DNA of 64,000 nt, taken from contig JAMXIF010000065.1 of the NCBI GenBank assembly GCA_028583685.1, positions 37,194,323 to 37,258,322 of the forward strand. Reading direction: 5' to 3'. The position numbers were made by a program, and so were the translations under genes. This stretch comes from Petaurus breviceps papuanus. Taxonomy: Eukaryota; Chordata; Mammalia; Diprotodontia; Petauridae. The notes below the pieces were generated by a model. That model was not told the DNA's origin and ran no database searches. It worked only from the letters and a program-made list of their open reading frames with translations. Numbering within the stretch: the stretch's first letter is position 1; the number at the start of each line of letters is the position of its first letter. Positions 1-10,644 of the stretch are shown here, in pieces.

Positions 1-130
1 GCAAACCAAAAACAGGCTGGGGAAAGTCAAGCAAGTTGGCCTAGACCAGCCCAGAAGTGCCTAACCGGGTTCAGATTTTGGTCTTCCTGACTCTATGGTC
101 AGGCCCTAACCACTCTTCCACCTTGTGCAT
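1..130 (-). repeat. Degenerate tRNA-headed SINE or MIR
   Basis: The + strand ends with the reverse of a SINE head: a B-box-like gggttcagat block, then cttcctgact and an acc-act-cttccacc end. It is diverged and cut by the window edge, so MIR and younger SINEs cannot be separated. Confidence 0.45.
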
Positions 131-149
131 CAAACCTAAATGAGCATTT

Positions 150-436
150 GAAAAAAAAACTTCCTCCCTTTATTCCTAAACCCTGTCCTGGCGCGAGTTC
201 AATTTGTCCTCCATGTAGAGTCAGGATTTGAACTGGTCCAGAGCCAGTGTCCTTTCCACTAGCCATAGCAGTGACTTTTTTTTTTTGGCAGTTGGGGTTA
301 AGTAAGTTGCCCAAGGTCACACGCTTAGTGTTTTTGTGTTAAGTGTATGAGGCTGGATCCGAACTCAGGTCCTCCTGACTCCAGGGCCAGTGCTCTACTC
401 ACTGTGCCACCTAGCTGCCTCCCTAGCACTGACTTT
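150..436 (-). repeat. tRNA-derived SINE inserted in an older SINE, 13-bp TSD
   Basis: The body at 279-423 reads on the - strand from ggcagctaggtggcacagtg (reverse-complemented at the right end) to the ...cccaactgcc tail, with its A tail showing as a T run at 277-286. The flanks tagcagtgacttt (266-278) and tagcactgacttt (424-436) differ at one base and look like the target-site duplication. The surrounding 150-265 carries an older SINE fragment, so this is a SINE in a SINE. Confidence 0.7.
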
Positions 437-894
437 ATGAATGGACTCCCCCACCTTGGGAAGGCCAATGATTAGGGAGGAAAGGCTATTTGTGAGACTT
501 TTATGGGGAGAAAGAGAATAAACCAACAAAAAGGTCACCTTGCTGCGTTTCTTCATTCCTCTTCCTCAGCCCTCTAGAGGAGGTCTGTTTCTGGTCATTG
601 CAAAATGGATCCTTTAGCTAATTCTCCTGAAATTATCCGAGGGCCTTCTGAGCTGGAGGAAAACAGCATCACCTCCAGTTTCCCCCTGGGCCGGGAAGGG
701 AGCATGTATGGAAGCATAGGTGCCAATGAAGATTGTAAACATAATCAAGTAAAGGGGGGAGGGAACAAGCATTTATTGAGTGCCTACTGTTTACCAGGTA
801 CTTCATAAATATGGCCGCATTTGAGAACTTAGTCCAGCTTACATTTCTCTGTATTCATCAACATTTAATTCTCTAGGCCACTATTTCTAGCACA
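437..894. other. Unclassified non-coding stretch
   Basis: No repeat family or exon is recognised. The short open frame at 605-808 has no motif and no splice context. A gtgcctactgtttaccagg phrase at 779-798 resembles the 3' tail of MIR or L2. Confidence 0.4.
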
Positions 895-1130
895 ATATGA
901 CCCCAGAGACTTGAAGTTAGGAAGACCTGAGTTCAAATCCAGCCTCATATACTTCCTTGCTGTCATATTCTCTCAGCCTCAGTTTCCTTATCTGTAAAAT
1001 AGGGATCATAACAGCACCTGTCTCCCAGCACACAGGGGTGTTGTGCAGATGTAATGAGGCAATATTTGCAAAGTGCTTTGCAAACTTTAAATCACTATAT
1101 AAATGCTATCTATCATTAGTATAATTGTTT
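895..1130 (+). repeat. MIR-like CORE-SINE
   Basis: Head, core and tail are in order: gacctgagttcaaatcc (B-box-like), cctcagtttccttatctgt, then a tail with aaagtgctttgcaaac and tataaatgctatc. This is the normal layout of a MIR/MAR1-type CORE-SINE. Confidence 0.8.
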
Positions 1131-1149
1131 TTGTAACAGGAGCTTGTAT

Positions 1150-1340
1150 GCCATTCACGGTCCAGTAGAAGGAACCTTAGAGATTAATTCATTCAGCCCC
1201 ATCATTTTATGGAGAAGGCAACAGAGGCCTGGAATGGAAAAGTGATTTTTTTTTCACCCTCTTCCAAGCTCTGTGGGTACTAAGTTCCTAGAAACAGTAT
1301 TCAAACCTAGATCCAGGCTCTCTATACTTTGGGCCCCTCC
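1150..1340 (-). repeat. MIR-like CORE-SINE fragment
   Basis: Reverse-oriented MIR signature: aaccttagagatta, attttatggagaaggcaacagag, and a reversed head with attcaaacctagat. A T run interrupts the core at about 1,246. Confidence 0.65.
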
Positions 1341-1884
1341 GTAAACTGCTCAGCAAGTCAAACTTTGCTCAGGGCACACCTTGGAAAGGTGGGGACCTTT
1401 AGTATGTCCTTATCTCCCAGGTACCTGTTGTTTGTGCACCCAACCTCTAAAATCTAAGCCTCTGAAGCCTAGAGATGAATAGATTTCATTTGCTTTGGTA
1501 GCACACAGTAAAACTGGAAAAATAGAGTGGTAAGTAGACCAACAAATAAATATTCATAGTATGATCCTTCTAACTATCAGATACATCTCATTGTTCCTGA
1601 TTTAACTGAGCTAAATATAGACATTCTATTTCTTGTTTTATTATTTACCCACCACTGATAATAACTTCCAAGGGTGATAAGTTACAGGGTGAGCAGACTT
1701 TTTAAAAAGAACTGTAGTGATAGCTTTTAGTTATTCCTCAATGTAGCCTTTATTCCCAGTACTGACTCCTCCCTTATAACAAAGAAAAAAAACGGGTAGG
1801 CAAAAGCAACAACCAGCATAGTGACCATGTGTGATGGTACAGAGAATAGTGTTTGCTGAGAGGAAGCGGGGTTTACAGGCTGAT
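1341..1884. other. Unclassified non-coding stretch
   Basis: A/T-rich sequence without a recognised repeat, exon or RNA. Short A runs only. Confidence 0.35.
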
Positions 1885-2190
1885 AGTTTTACACCTGGAA
1901 GAGTCATCTAGTCCAACTTGGTCCTTTTACAAATGATGAAATTGAAGCCCAAAGAAGAAAAAATGACTTGCCCAAGGTCACGAAGTTAGTAATTTGTCCA
2001 GCTGGAATTCGAACCTGGCTCCTCTGATCCCAAATTCAGCCCTTTTCCCAGTATGCCACACTAATACTTACTGCCTATGTGACCTTGGACCAAGTCACTT
2101 TCTGCTCCTGGGCCTCCATTTTGTAATGTATAAAATGAGAGAGTTGGACTAGGTGGCCTGTGAGTTCCCTTCCAGCTCTGTGAGCCTATG
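1885..2190. repeat. Two adjacent MIR-like fragments, - then +
   Basis: 1,885-2,070 reads as a reversed MIR (gagtcatctagtccaac, gacttgcccaaggtcacgaag, gaattcgaacctggctc). 2,070-2,190 reads forward (tgtgaccttggaccaagtcac, then aaaatgagagagttggactag and ttccagctctgtg). Confidence 0.75.
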
Positions 2191-2194
2191 ATCA

Positions 2195-2850
2195 GTTATC
2201 TGAGACCAAGATTGATCATTACCATTAGCCAGGAGCATGTCTTCCTCTCTCTGCTCTTTTCTTTTACGTTATTGTCACTTATGTACAAAGCTCTTTTGCT
2301 TCTTTTGTTCTGGTCTGCATCTGTTCTTTTTTTTTTTTTTTTAAAGCAATCGGGGTTAAGTAACTTGCTCAAGGTTACATGGCCAGTTATTTCTGGGTGT
2401 GGTGCTGAGTATCTGAGCCCGGATTTGATCCAGGTCATCCTGATGCTGGGATTGGTGCTCTTACTTGCTGAGCCACCTGGCCGCCCCTAAGCAATTGGGA
2501 TTAAGTAACTTGCTCAAGGTTACACGGCCAGGTGTTTCTGGGTGGGTGCTAAGTGTCTGAGCCCGGGATTCAATCTCCAGGTCATCCCGACACTGGAGCC
2601 GGTGCTCTTACTTGCTGTGCTACCTGGCCTCCCCTCTGCATCTGTTCTTACAAATCTTCCCATGATTCCCTGAATTCCTCATATTTGTCAAGTCTACAAT
2701 AGTATGCCACTGTACCAATATGCCAGAGTTAGTCCAGTCACTCCCCCAATACTGGGCACCCATTTTGTTTCCAGTCCTTTGCTGCCACAAAAAGTGAAGA
2801 ATGTAGGAACTTTGGATATATATAGGCCAAGTTCCCTACTTCAGCATTTT
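2195..2850 (-). mobile_element. Old L1 3' fragment split by a dimeric SINE
   Basis: Outside the insert, the + strand carries the reversed end of a marsupial-type L1: cttcccatgattccctgaattcctc, gggcacccattttgtttccag and ctttgctgccacaaaaagtg. The same block is recognisable in the better L1 copy at about 19,330-19,470 and in a fragment at about 9,020-9,170. The 5' portion is missing. A dimeric SINE splits it at 2,329-2,634. Confidence 0.65.
2314..2649 (-). repeat. Head-to-tail dimeric tRNA-SINE with 15-bp TSD
   Basis: Two similar units of about 145 bp lie in tandem, 2,344-2,488 and 2,489-2,634, both on the - strand. Each ends (on +) in ctacctggc or cacctggc plus cccct and begins aagcaat-ggg-ttaagtaacttgctc. 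There is no A tract between them, and a single T run (2,327-2,342) marks one tail. The flanks tctgcatctgttctt at 2,314-2,328 and 2,635-2,649 are identical. On the - strand each unit has an A-box-like tggctcag or tagcacag block and a B-box-like block, so this is a tRNA-type promoter. A monomer of the same family lies at 33,145-33,301. Confidence 0.85.
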
Positions 2851-3124
2851 CTCTTTTCGAAGTAGTATATATTACAATTCTAGTATACTTAAAAAAAAAC
2901 AGATTAAAGATCCTACAATGGGTTCAATTTGACAAATATTTTTAAAGCACCTACTATGTACTGTACCGATTGGTCTAATTAATTCTTAACTAGTTGTATG
3001 AAATGAAATATTCAAGATGTTATCAATTCTAGGTCAGACTCATCCCAAAGTTGCCTCTCTGGTAGTGACTTCAAAGGCCATGTTGTAGAAGACAGAGGGG
3101 TCCTTGCTGATGTTGACCTCAAAA
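2851..3124. other. Unclassified, with a MIR/L2-like tail phrase
   Basis: A/T-rich DNA with one recognisable phrase (gacaaatatttttaaagcacctactatgtac, about 2,931-2,960) typical of the reversed tails of L2 and MIR. Confidence 0.4.
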
Positions 3125-3370
3125 GACTAAGAATGACAATGACATTTCTGGAGCACTTCAATGTCTTCAAAGGACTTTCCATTAAACAACTCTGTGAGGT
3201 GGGTGATCTAAGCATGCTTATTCCCATTTTACAGAGGAAGAAACCAAGAGTCAGATTAGTGGACTCTCCCAGGGTTGCACAGTTCATAAGTATACGTGGA
3301 AAGATAAGAATTCAGGTATCCTGATGCCATACCCAGAGAGTTCTCTACTACACTGCACTCACTGTCTTCC
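3125..3370 (-). repeat. MIR-like CORE-SINE
   Basis: Reversed MIR layout: tgacatttctggagcacttc, cattttacagaggaagaaacc, cagggttgcacagttc, and a reversed head near 3,310. Confidence 0.7.
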
Positions 3371-3385
3371 AATGTCCCTTAAAAT

Positions 3386-3595
3386 GTGGTCATAGGATCA
3401 TAGGTTTCAAGGTGAGAGGAACCTTCAAAGTCATTCAGTTCAACTCTCTCATTTTACAGATGAAGAAACTGAGTCCCAGGAGAAGTAAATCCACTCATCC
3501 AAGATCACAATGACATAAAAGTGGGGGAGCAGGGTTTGACCTGAGGTCTTCTGCCTCCAGATGCAGTGGCTTCCACTACGCCACCCATCCCAGTT
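3386..3595 (-). repeat. MIR-like CORE-SINE
   Basis: Starts (on +) ggatcataggtttcaagg, then cattttacagatgaagaaactgag, a degraded gtcacac block, and gcagtggcttccactacgcc at the reversed head. Essentially full length. Confidence 0.75.
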
Positions 3596-3599
3596 CTCC

Positions 3600-4170
3600 T
3601 TAATAACTTGCATGGACCTGCCACCCATGACTATCTAATGCTTGTTTGAAGTTATTTATATTTTCTTCCTGAAAGACCTGTTGGGGTAATAAGCTCCTTA
3701 TGGATATTGCAGGCTTTAGAAAGTCACACCCCCTTTTGGTTCTTTCCTAAATTTGCCTCTTTGAATGGCGCCCCCTCATCTAGGGTCTTTGGATTTGGTG
3801 AACAAATCCAATGTGTTCCACCCACTTCGTGAATATAAAGACATCAACCATATCCCCTCTTGGAGTTTGTCTTTGGCAGCTTTTGCGACTAATCATCTTA
3901 ATCTATCCTCAGCATCCTTTCAAACTTCATCAAGGCACCTTCTTCTGGACATTCTCCAGGTCTACTGTAGTTTTCTTGAGGTGTGTCAGCCTGAACTACA
4001 CCCATTTCCCAGGTGCAGGAGCACAAAGGTTTTGAATAAGGACATGACGTTTCTTTTCTGCTTTTATCCTACTCATTTCTGACTTTGTTAGGACTTTTGT
4101 TTAAGAACTGGATTGATTTGTTCTCACTAGTCTCTGAACTCCAGGATTTTTAACTTCCCCAAATAAAAGA
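3600..4170 (-). mobile_element. L3/CR1-type LINE 3' fragment
   Basis: The + strand carries the reversed CR1/L3 3' end: aaccatatcccctcttggag, cttaatctatcctcagcat and ttctggacattctccaggtc. No intact coding frame remains. The open frames at 3,765-4,082 are by-products. Confidence 0.65.
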
Positions 4171-4189
4171 TGACATATAACTCTCCTAT

Positions 4190-4400
4190 CACAGAAACAG
4201 AATTAGAGCAGGAAGGCATTTTGAAGGTCATGGAGTTCATCCTCCTTATTTTTGCAAATGAAGGCACTGAGACCAATAGAGATTAAGTGTCCTGCCCAGG
4301 GTAATATAGCTGGTAACTGTCTGAAGAAGGATTAGAACCCAGGTCTTTCCTGCTCCAACCAAGGTCAGTGCCCTACTTTCTATACACCTTGATGCCTCAA
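4190..4400 (-). repeat. MIR-like CORE-SINE
   Basis: Reversed MIR: ggaaggcattttgaaggtca, gcaaatgaaggcactgagacc, gcccagggtaatatagctgg, ggattagaacccaggtcttt. Confidence 0.75.
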
Positions 4401-4909
4401 ATCATACAAGTTTGGGTTTCCAAGCTCCTCTCAATACCAAGAGTTTCAATGGACTCTTGCTATGCTCAGATGTTCCAATGGTGTCCTAACAATGTTTAAG
4501 ATCAATCAAGGAAGGCCTCTGGAACAGGGTGGACTCTTTCTGTTGAACCTGGGGGAGAACACAAACAAGAGGCACACAGGATGGGCAGGCATGAATGGGT
4601 TGCAATTGGAATAAGAGATTCTGAGATTACACATGCACTGAAATATTTGGAGCCTACCCCAGACACTTCAGTTCTACTGTGGTGTCTTCAAAGTGACTGT
4701 TCTTTTCTCTGGTCCATTATGTACATTTTTCTCCAGGGTATCTCCATGATTTACTTTCATAGAGCTTCACTGGGAGAATAGTGGTGTTAAAAAAGAGGGA
4801 CCTGGGCATCCGGTATCCTTGAAGGTACCACACAGTGGCCCAAGCGCCATCTAACCCAAGCTCTTCCGCTGTGGGACCAGTTTACTGTCTGCAGTGGTTG
4901 GCCAAGAGA
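4401..4909. other. Unclassified non-coding stretch
   Basis: No family or exon recognised in this 0.5 kb. Confidence 0.35.
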
Positions 4910-5095
4910 GATGGTAGGATCATAACTTGAGAGCCAGAAGAGACCTCTGAGGACATCTTGTCCTATACCTAGATTTTACAGATGGAGAAACTGAGGCCCC
5001 AGAGACAGGAAGTGTCACTCAAGGTCATGCAGATCATAAGGGGCAGAGCCAGGATTTTAGTGCAGATTGAGACATATGAATTAACTGGGCAGTGA
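4910..5095 (-). repeat. MIR-like CORE-SINE
   Basis: Reversed MIR: ggatcataacttgagagcc, gattttacagatggagaaactg, aggtcatgcagatcataagg, then cagagccaggatttt at the reversed head. Confidence 0.75.
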
Positions 5096-5714
5096 GCTGC
5101 CCAATTCAGCTGCATGTCCTAACATGAGCAAAATGCCCTCCTCCTCTCTTTGGGTTTTTATCTGATGTGGAGGGATAGTGGTACTAACTAGGCTCTTAAA
5201 AACCAAAACCAAAACCCAGGCTTGTGTGTGAACTCTAGGTCAACTGAAGGCCTGTCCCTTTCACTCCTTGCCTGCTATTCACCACTTTTTCTTACCTTCT
5301 CTGACACTTAGGAACGTCTCTTTTCTTAACAAATTTCTATAAAACCCTAGAACCCCAAGGTCTGCTGCCTTGTGGAAGCTCAGATGCTTTCTCTGTTAAT
5401 AGCAGTTTTATTTCTAAGCCTGTAATGCCTTCCAACTCCTCCAAATTTCGTTTCTTCTCTCCCCTCCCCTCTAGAGACAGACTTTTAAAGAGTTTCCGAG
5501 CTCAGCATGAGTTTCGTGGCCTGCATTTCTTAGTAGCTGCTTTGCCTTCAGCATCTTTTCTGCTTGATGAGTTGATAAAAGCTTGTCCTACTTTCACCAA
5601 CCTGTTTTGCTAGCAATAATCCACTCTGTATTTTCCCTCCCTTTATCTTTTCTTTGAGATTTTTTTTCACCAGTAAAAGGGATTCTTGTTACTCTTCTTC
5701 ATTCTCATAGAAAG
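5096..5714. other. Unclassified non-coding stretch
   Basis: Pyrimidine-rich in places (about 5,420-5,480). No gene or repeat family recognised. Confidence 0.35.
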
Positions 5715-6075
5715 GAGAAGTGCATAGTGGAAATAAATAACTCTGGATTAGATGTCCAAAGATCTGAATTCAAAACCTGGAACTGCTCATTACTACCTAG
5801 AATACCTTGGCCAAGTCACTTTCTTTCTCTGGACCTCAGTCTCCTTCATTATTTTTCTTGAGGTAATCAGGGTTAAGTGACTTGCCCGGGGTCACACAGC
5901 TAGTGTCTGAGGCTTGCCCAGGGTTACAGAGCTGGTAAATGTCTGAGGACTGATTTGTGCTCAGGTTCTCCTGACTCCAGGTTTGGTGCTCTACCCACTG
6001 TGACACCTTGCTACCCCAACCTCAGTTTCTCCACCTGTAAATGCTGAGGACTGGACTAGGTCTCAGGAGCGTCAA
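5715..6075 (+). repeat. MIR-like SINE split by a - strand SINE
   Basis: The MIR runs at 5,715-5,845 and resumes at about 6,019 with the repeated phrase acctcagtttctcc. The - strand SINE between (about 5,846-6,018) has gtaatcagggttaagtgac, gcccggggtcacacagct and a reversed head. Flanks acctcagtctcc (5,833-5,844) and acctcagtttctcc (6,019-6,032) are an imperfect target duplication. Confidence 0.7.
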
Positions 6076-6084
6076 CTTGGAAGA

Positions 6085-6310
6085 CACCTTCCTGGTTTTC
6101 TTACACTTCCATGTTCCAAATCCAGTAGCTTTCTATTGCATCATCCATTCCAGTTCTGAAGGGGCTTCTTCTTCATTTTGTACATAAGGGAACCAAGACC
6201 CAGAAAAGTAAAGTAAATGGCTAAGGTCACACAGGTGGTAGAGAGCAAAGCTAGGATCCCAATCCAGGCTTTGTATCTCCAAATGCAGTGTGCTTCCCCT
6301 GGCCATGCCT
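6085..6310 (-). repeat. MIR-like CORE-SINE
   Basis: Reversed MIR with gtacataagggaaccaagacc, ggctaaggtcacacaggtgg and ggatcccaatccaggct. Confidence 0.7.
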
Positions 6311-6389
6311 CCAAACTCCTTCTGAACTTCAATCTATCACCCTCCAACTCTTCTTCTCTATGGATAAACATCAGCAAGGGTCTGTCAAG

Positions 6390-6650
6390 GAAAGAGAAAG
6401 GAATCAACATTTTGTATGTATCAGGCACTATGCTAAGCATTTTATAATTATTATCTCATTTGATCCTAATAATAATACTGAGGGGTAGATGCTATTATAA
6501 TCCTCAATTTGTAGCTGAATAAACTAAGGTGAAAAGAGGTTAAATGACTTACCCAGGGTCATACAGCTAGTAAGTGTTTGAGGCTGAATTTGAACTCAGG
6601 TCTTCCTGACTCCAGGCCCAGTGCCCCATCCACTATGGTGCCACCAGCTG
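6390..6650 (-). repeat. Near full-length MIR/MAR1-like CORE-SINE
   Basis: From reversed tail (tatcaggcactatgctaagc, ttatctcatttgatcctaat) through core (ggttaaatgacttacccagg) to reversed head (gaactcaggtcttcctgact, then ccatccactatggtgcc). About 260 bp. Confidence 0.85.
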
Positions 6651-6673
6651 AAGTCAGTGTAGTTGCTAACAAG

Positions 6674-6846
6674 TTTCTCTCTCTGTCTCCCCTTTCTCTC
6701 TCATATCTCTTTTTCTGTCATATCTCCTCTCTCCCTCTCCTCTCTTCTCTCTCTCTCTCTCTGTCTCTCTCTGTCTCTCTCTATGTCTCTGACTCTGTGT
6801 CTCTCTCTCCCTCCCTCCCCTCTCTCCCTCTCTCTCCCCCCCTTCT
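6674..6846 (+). repeat. (CT)n/(CTCC)n microsatellite
   Basis: A run of ctct, tctgtctc and ctccctccc units about 170 bp long. It produces the serine/leucine-rich open frames on + (6,578-6,853 and 6,663-7,004), which are not genes. Confidence 0.95.
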
Positions 6847-6849
6847 TAA

Positions 6850-7110
6850 TTGACTTTTATATCCTCTGCACTCCAGCCAAACTGGAGTTACTTGCTATCC
6901 CTGAACACATCCCACACTTTCTAACCTCTGCCATCCTATGCCTGAGATGTCCTTGCTTCCACATCTCCATCTCCTATAATCTTTACTATTTAGATCACAT
7001 TTGAATGTGCCCTCCTCTATCTAAGAAGTCTTCCCTGATTACAGGTAGCTAGAAATTATTTTTCCTTCTTCTAAACTCCCATGATCTTTTTATACCTCTC
7101 TTAGACACAT
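6850..7110 (+). mobile_element. L2 LINE 3' fragment
   Basis: Phrases in L2 3' order: cctctgccatcctatgcctgag, acatttgaatgtgccctcctc, and agaagtcttccctgattac. Low similarity, no frame. Confidence 0.45.
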
Positions 7111-7119
7111 ATTCTTTTT

Positions 7120-7145
7120 AATATATATATATATATATATTATAC
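7120..7145. repeat. (TA)n microsatellite
   Basis: About 12 uninterrupted AT dinucleotides. Confidence 0.95.
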
Positions 7146-7229
7146 ATAGTCAATATTGATTTTGGTTTTGTTTTTGGGAGGATTTTCACATCACTATCAC
7201 CTGCCAAGAACTTTGAGTTGCTGCCCCCC

Positions 7230-7334
7230 AAAATCCTCTCATAACAGATGAAAACAGCTAGCAACAATAATAGCTGATATTTACATGACACTTTAGGGCT
7301 TGTGAAGAACTTTATAGACATTTTCTCATTTGAC
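7230..7334 (-). repeat. MIR tail fragment
   Basis: caataatagctgatatttacatgacactttagggcttg and ttatagacattttctcatttgac resemble a reversed CORE-SINE tail. Confidence 0.5.
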
Positions 7335-7745
7335 AGTTAAACAAAATCCATCAATTAATAGCATTACAAAGTGTCTACCATGTTCTAGGCACTGTGCCAG
7401 GAACTGGGGATGCAAAGATAGAAGTGAAACAATTCTTGCCCTCTGAGAACTTACATTCTATGGGAGGAGACAAAACAGATACGTGGGATTTGGCAGAAAG
7501 GGCAACAGCAGCTGGTCAGGAAGGTCCTTGTAGAGGACTTGGAGCCGTCTGAAGGAGACAGATTGTACGAGGTGGGGATGAGGAAGGGGAACATTCCAGA
7601 CACGTGCAAAGGCTCCCACAGACAGGAAGTGATGCCCTCTGTCTGGGGACCAGTCAAGGGTGGCTACAGGGTGCAATGTGGAATTAGGCTGGAAAGGTAG
7701 GCTGAGGCTTTAAATGCCAAACCAACCCCGTGCCTGTGACTGACA
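7335..7745 (-). mobile_element. L2 LINE 3' fragment, reverse
   Basis: Reversed L2 3' end in order: ttctaggcactgtgccagga, actggggatgcaaagata, gagaacttacattctatggg, aacattccagacacgtgcaaagg, and ctggaaaggtaggctgaggc near 7,690. The open frames of 7,451-7,676 on - are remnants of this. Confidence 0.65.
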
Positions 7746-8989
7746 GTATGTGTAAAATTAGGTAGCCATAGTCTAATACTCCTCTGCTCATTAATTACAA
7801 GCGATCTGCAGCCAGGATTAGACTTTGTGTCTTAGCTGAAGTTTGCTGCCTTTCACTGATTCCCCTTACATTATTTTAGTTGCTGTGCATGTAGGGTGGC
7901 AGATAGCTCTAGCTCCATTATTCTAAAGGCCAGCCAGGCTACGTTGGTCTCTCAGGGTTCTAGGGCACCTTGAGAGGTTTGTGGGGGTACCTTTTTTCTT
8001 TTGCCCTGCGCTCAAATCCCTCTAGCTGCATCCATCCCCTCATTGTTATGGCCTAGTGACTAGGACCCCAGTTCCATTAACTTCTTAACATCAACTAACA
8101 TTTACAAAGAGACATATACTACAAAGAAATAGCCAAGTTGAAGTACATTTTCCCCAGTACCCAGGGCACACTCTTCCTTATGCCACCTCCACCTTTGAGG
8201 CACGTAGGCTCTGGCTTCCTTTATAGTATTGACAAATGGGACATCACTGCTGACTGAGTCCTTGTCTCTGTTACCACTGGGCTGGGTTACCCAATGCAGA
8301 GACGGCTACAAAACCCCACTTTGGGGAATCAGACACTTCTCTCTCCTGACCTTTTGAAATTCTCAAGATTAGAGATTTCAGTCTCTTCACCTAGATCACG
8401 AAAGAACAAGGACAGGGGCCAAGGCCCAACACCCATTTCTGGAGCCAGACTCTGAGGATTCTTCCTGTTACAGTATTATCTTTTGCCAGATTCTGGAGCA
8501 AAGGAGTCTGACCTTGAGTAAAACAGCCAAAGGACAGATTGTGACTGAGGAAATGCTCCAATGGGGTTAAACCGAAGCTGACCTGGCCTTTTCAAAGATG
8601 CCCCCAGCCCTAACTACTCAGCCACTTGAAGAAAGGCTCCTCCCCGACCACATGGTTAGCAGACGGGAACTAGTTATATAAAGTCTACACATGTTCCACA
8701 GTCTCTGGGAGGTACCTCCATTCCATGTCATCACAACCCTCCCGGAAGCCAGTTTCTCAGCCACTTGGGGAGATGACATCAGCCAAGTGAGCCGATGGGG
8801 TCTGTGTGCGTGTGCCAGACCCCTGCTACAGGGATAGCTGTTCTCGTCTCTCCTTTCTTTGTTTCATGTGATGGAAACAAAATATAGGGATGGGGGAGGT
8901 GTCTCAGACTATATGGACAACTGAAATAAAGTGAGGCTTAATTTCACCAATGGAGCTCAATTTAAAAGGCCTCTCGACTTAAAAAGCTA
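7746..8989. other. Repeat-poor unclassified stretch
   Basis: About 1.2 kb without a recognised repeat. A TATA-like agttatataaag lies at 8,671-8,682, but no exon could be attached to it. Possible unique or regulatory DNA. Confidence 0.35.
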
Positions 8990-9165
8990 CTCCCTGTTGA
9001 TCAAGACAAACACATCTTCCCATTCCACTCCTCACCTCCCCTTCCCCCCCGAATTCCTCATAGTCATCATTTTAATGGCACAATAACATTCCTTTACATT
9101 CATGTGCCCCAAACCTGTTCAAACATTCCCTAGTCAATGGGTGCCCACTTTGTCTCCAGCGTCTG
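8990..9165 (-). mobile_element. L1 3' fragment
   Basis: gaattcctcatagtcatcattt, ggcacaataacattcctttac and caatgggtgcccactttgtc are the reversed L1 block also seen at 2.7 and 19.4 kb. Confidence 0.65.
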
Positions 9166-9325
9166 TGCCCTTGTGTTCTATTTCATATTCCAAATATCTG
9201 TGCACTTTTCTTATAGCCTCTTACTACGGCGTTAACTCCTTAAGGGAAAGGATCGAGTCTCTGTTCTATGTTTAGTGCCTACCTAGAATGGTTGCTCGTC
9301 CATGGTAAGTAAGCATTTGATATAT
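9165..9325 (+). mobile_element. L2 LINE 3' tail
   Basis: gttaactccttaagggaaagg, gagtctctgttctatg and ggtaagtaagcatttgat match the L2 terminal block (ccttgagggcaggga ... agtaggtgctt). Confidence 0.55.
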
Positions 9326-9329
9326 TTTT

Positions 9330-10525
9330 TAAAAATGTAATTTAATTCTTTTCAATAAACACAAATCTCTTTTTGTTCCCTCCTATCTCTCTCCTGCAAC
9401 TGAAGAAAAAAAGAAAAATAAAAAACTTAAACAATTAATAAATGTTGGATAAAAACTCCTACTTCTGGAGTCTCTTTCCCGGCTGCTCCTCCTGAGTTCT
9501 TCCCATTCCTTTTGTTAGAGAGTCAGAGATGTCTCCGACAAACCTATTATTTTCATTTGTTTCTTGGTGTTTCCCTTCCTTGATCACTGTCATAGAATTT
9601 CCCCCTTCTCCGTTCCGTGAGCTTATCTTTTCTGATACATTGGCTCCCTTGACTGAGGGTCTGGCTGTTTCCAGAAAGATGATATTGTGATGATGATATT
9701 TAGAAAGCCCCAAGGAGCCTATCTGAATTCAAGGCCACCATTTTCCCTTGCCCTGAACGTCCAAAGGGGCCACAGCAAACACCTAACTGTAACAGCCTCC
9801 TTGTGTTTTCATTCCTTGTCAGCCCTGTGTCTCACCAGGGGTGTTCCTTCCCCCTCTGCCCAATGATAGGAGAGAAATCTAAAAGTAGTTAGTTTAGTCC
9901 TCAGGAAGAAACAAACAACATTTTGGGAGGTCACCGTTCCTGCTTAAAAAAGACTTAGGGTTGTTCCTCCCACTCTAAAATCAGGTTAATGCCAGCCTCT
10001 GCCCGGCTCCCTTAACTTCTCTTTGGTATCAAGAAAGGGCATCAAACCTCACCCACAGTCCTGCTGCACTGCCAAATGCCTCCAGAGGTAGACAGACAGG
10101 CCTTCGAGACGGGGGTCCTGAGGATTATAATGGGAGGGACTGACCTGCAGGAAGACCGACCAAGGGCTGCAGAGATGACATCTTGTTCTGTTTAGCATTC
10201 TTTGAGACATTAACAGCCGGGCGCCACTGGTGCTGAAAGTTATCATTATTATAACCACAGATGGGTTAATGTCCAAACAAAGCTGTCTTCCTGGAGCAAC
10301 GGTCTCTGAGCCTCACCACATAGTCCCAGGGGCAGCAGCTCCTGGGCCCCAGGACCAGTGCCTAACAAATACCATGGTGTTGAAGGCTAGGCCTTAAACT
10401 CCAAATTGTCTTCTCTTGTCTGGGAGGTTCCAGTTGCTAACTGGGCAGGGGCCATGGCTTAAAAAACAACAACAAAAATACAACCCAGCAATCTCCAAAA
10501 ATAAATAAATAAATAAATAAAAGAG
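9330..10525. other. Unclassified, with a possible L1 3'UTR patch and (AAAT)n
   Basis: 9,330-9,440 resembles a reversed marsupial L1 3'UTR (low confidence). 10,497-10,522 is an (ATAA)n tract. The rest, including 9,459-9,713 and 10,049-10,276 open frames, shows no motif. Confidence 0.35.
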
Positions 10526-10529
10526 GCTG

Positions 10530-10625
10530 TCTGGCTCATTCAACAGACCAGTAGTCTGGGAGCTGGGAGATCTGGGTTCTGATTCAATGGATGTCCTTGG
10601 ATGAGTCACTTCCTCACGTTGTCTA
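10530..10625 (+). repeat. SINE head fragment
   Basis: agtctgggagctgggagatctgggttctga and cttggatgagtcacttcctc resemble the head of a MIR-type SINE. Confidence 0.5.
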
Positions 10626-10644
10626 CAGCATTAAAAAAGAGAAG

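Noticed and set aside
3765-4082. 105-codon + frame
   Set aside because: Antisense reading of an L3/CR1 3' fragment.
6578-7004. Ser/Leu-rich open frames
   Set aside because: They are translations of the CT microsatellite.
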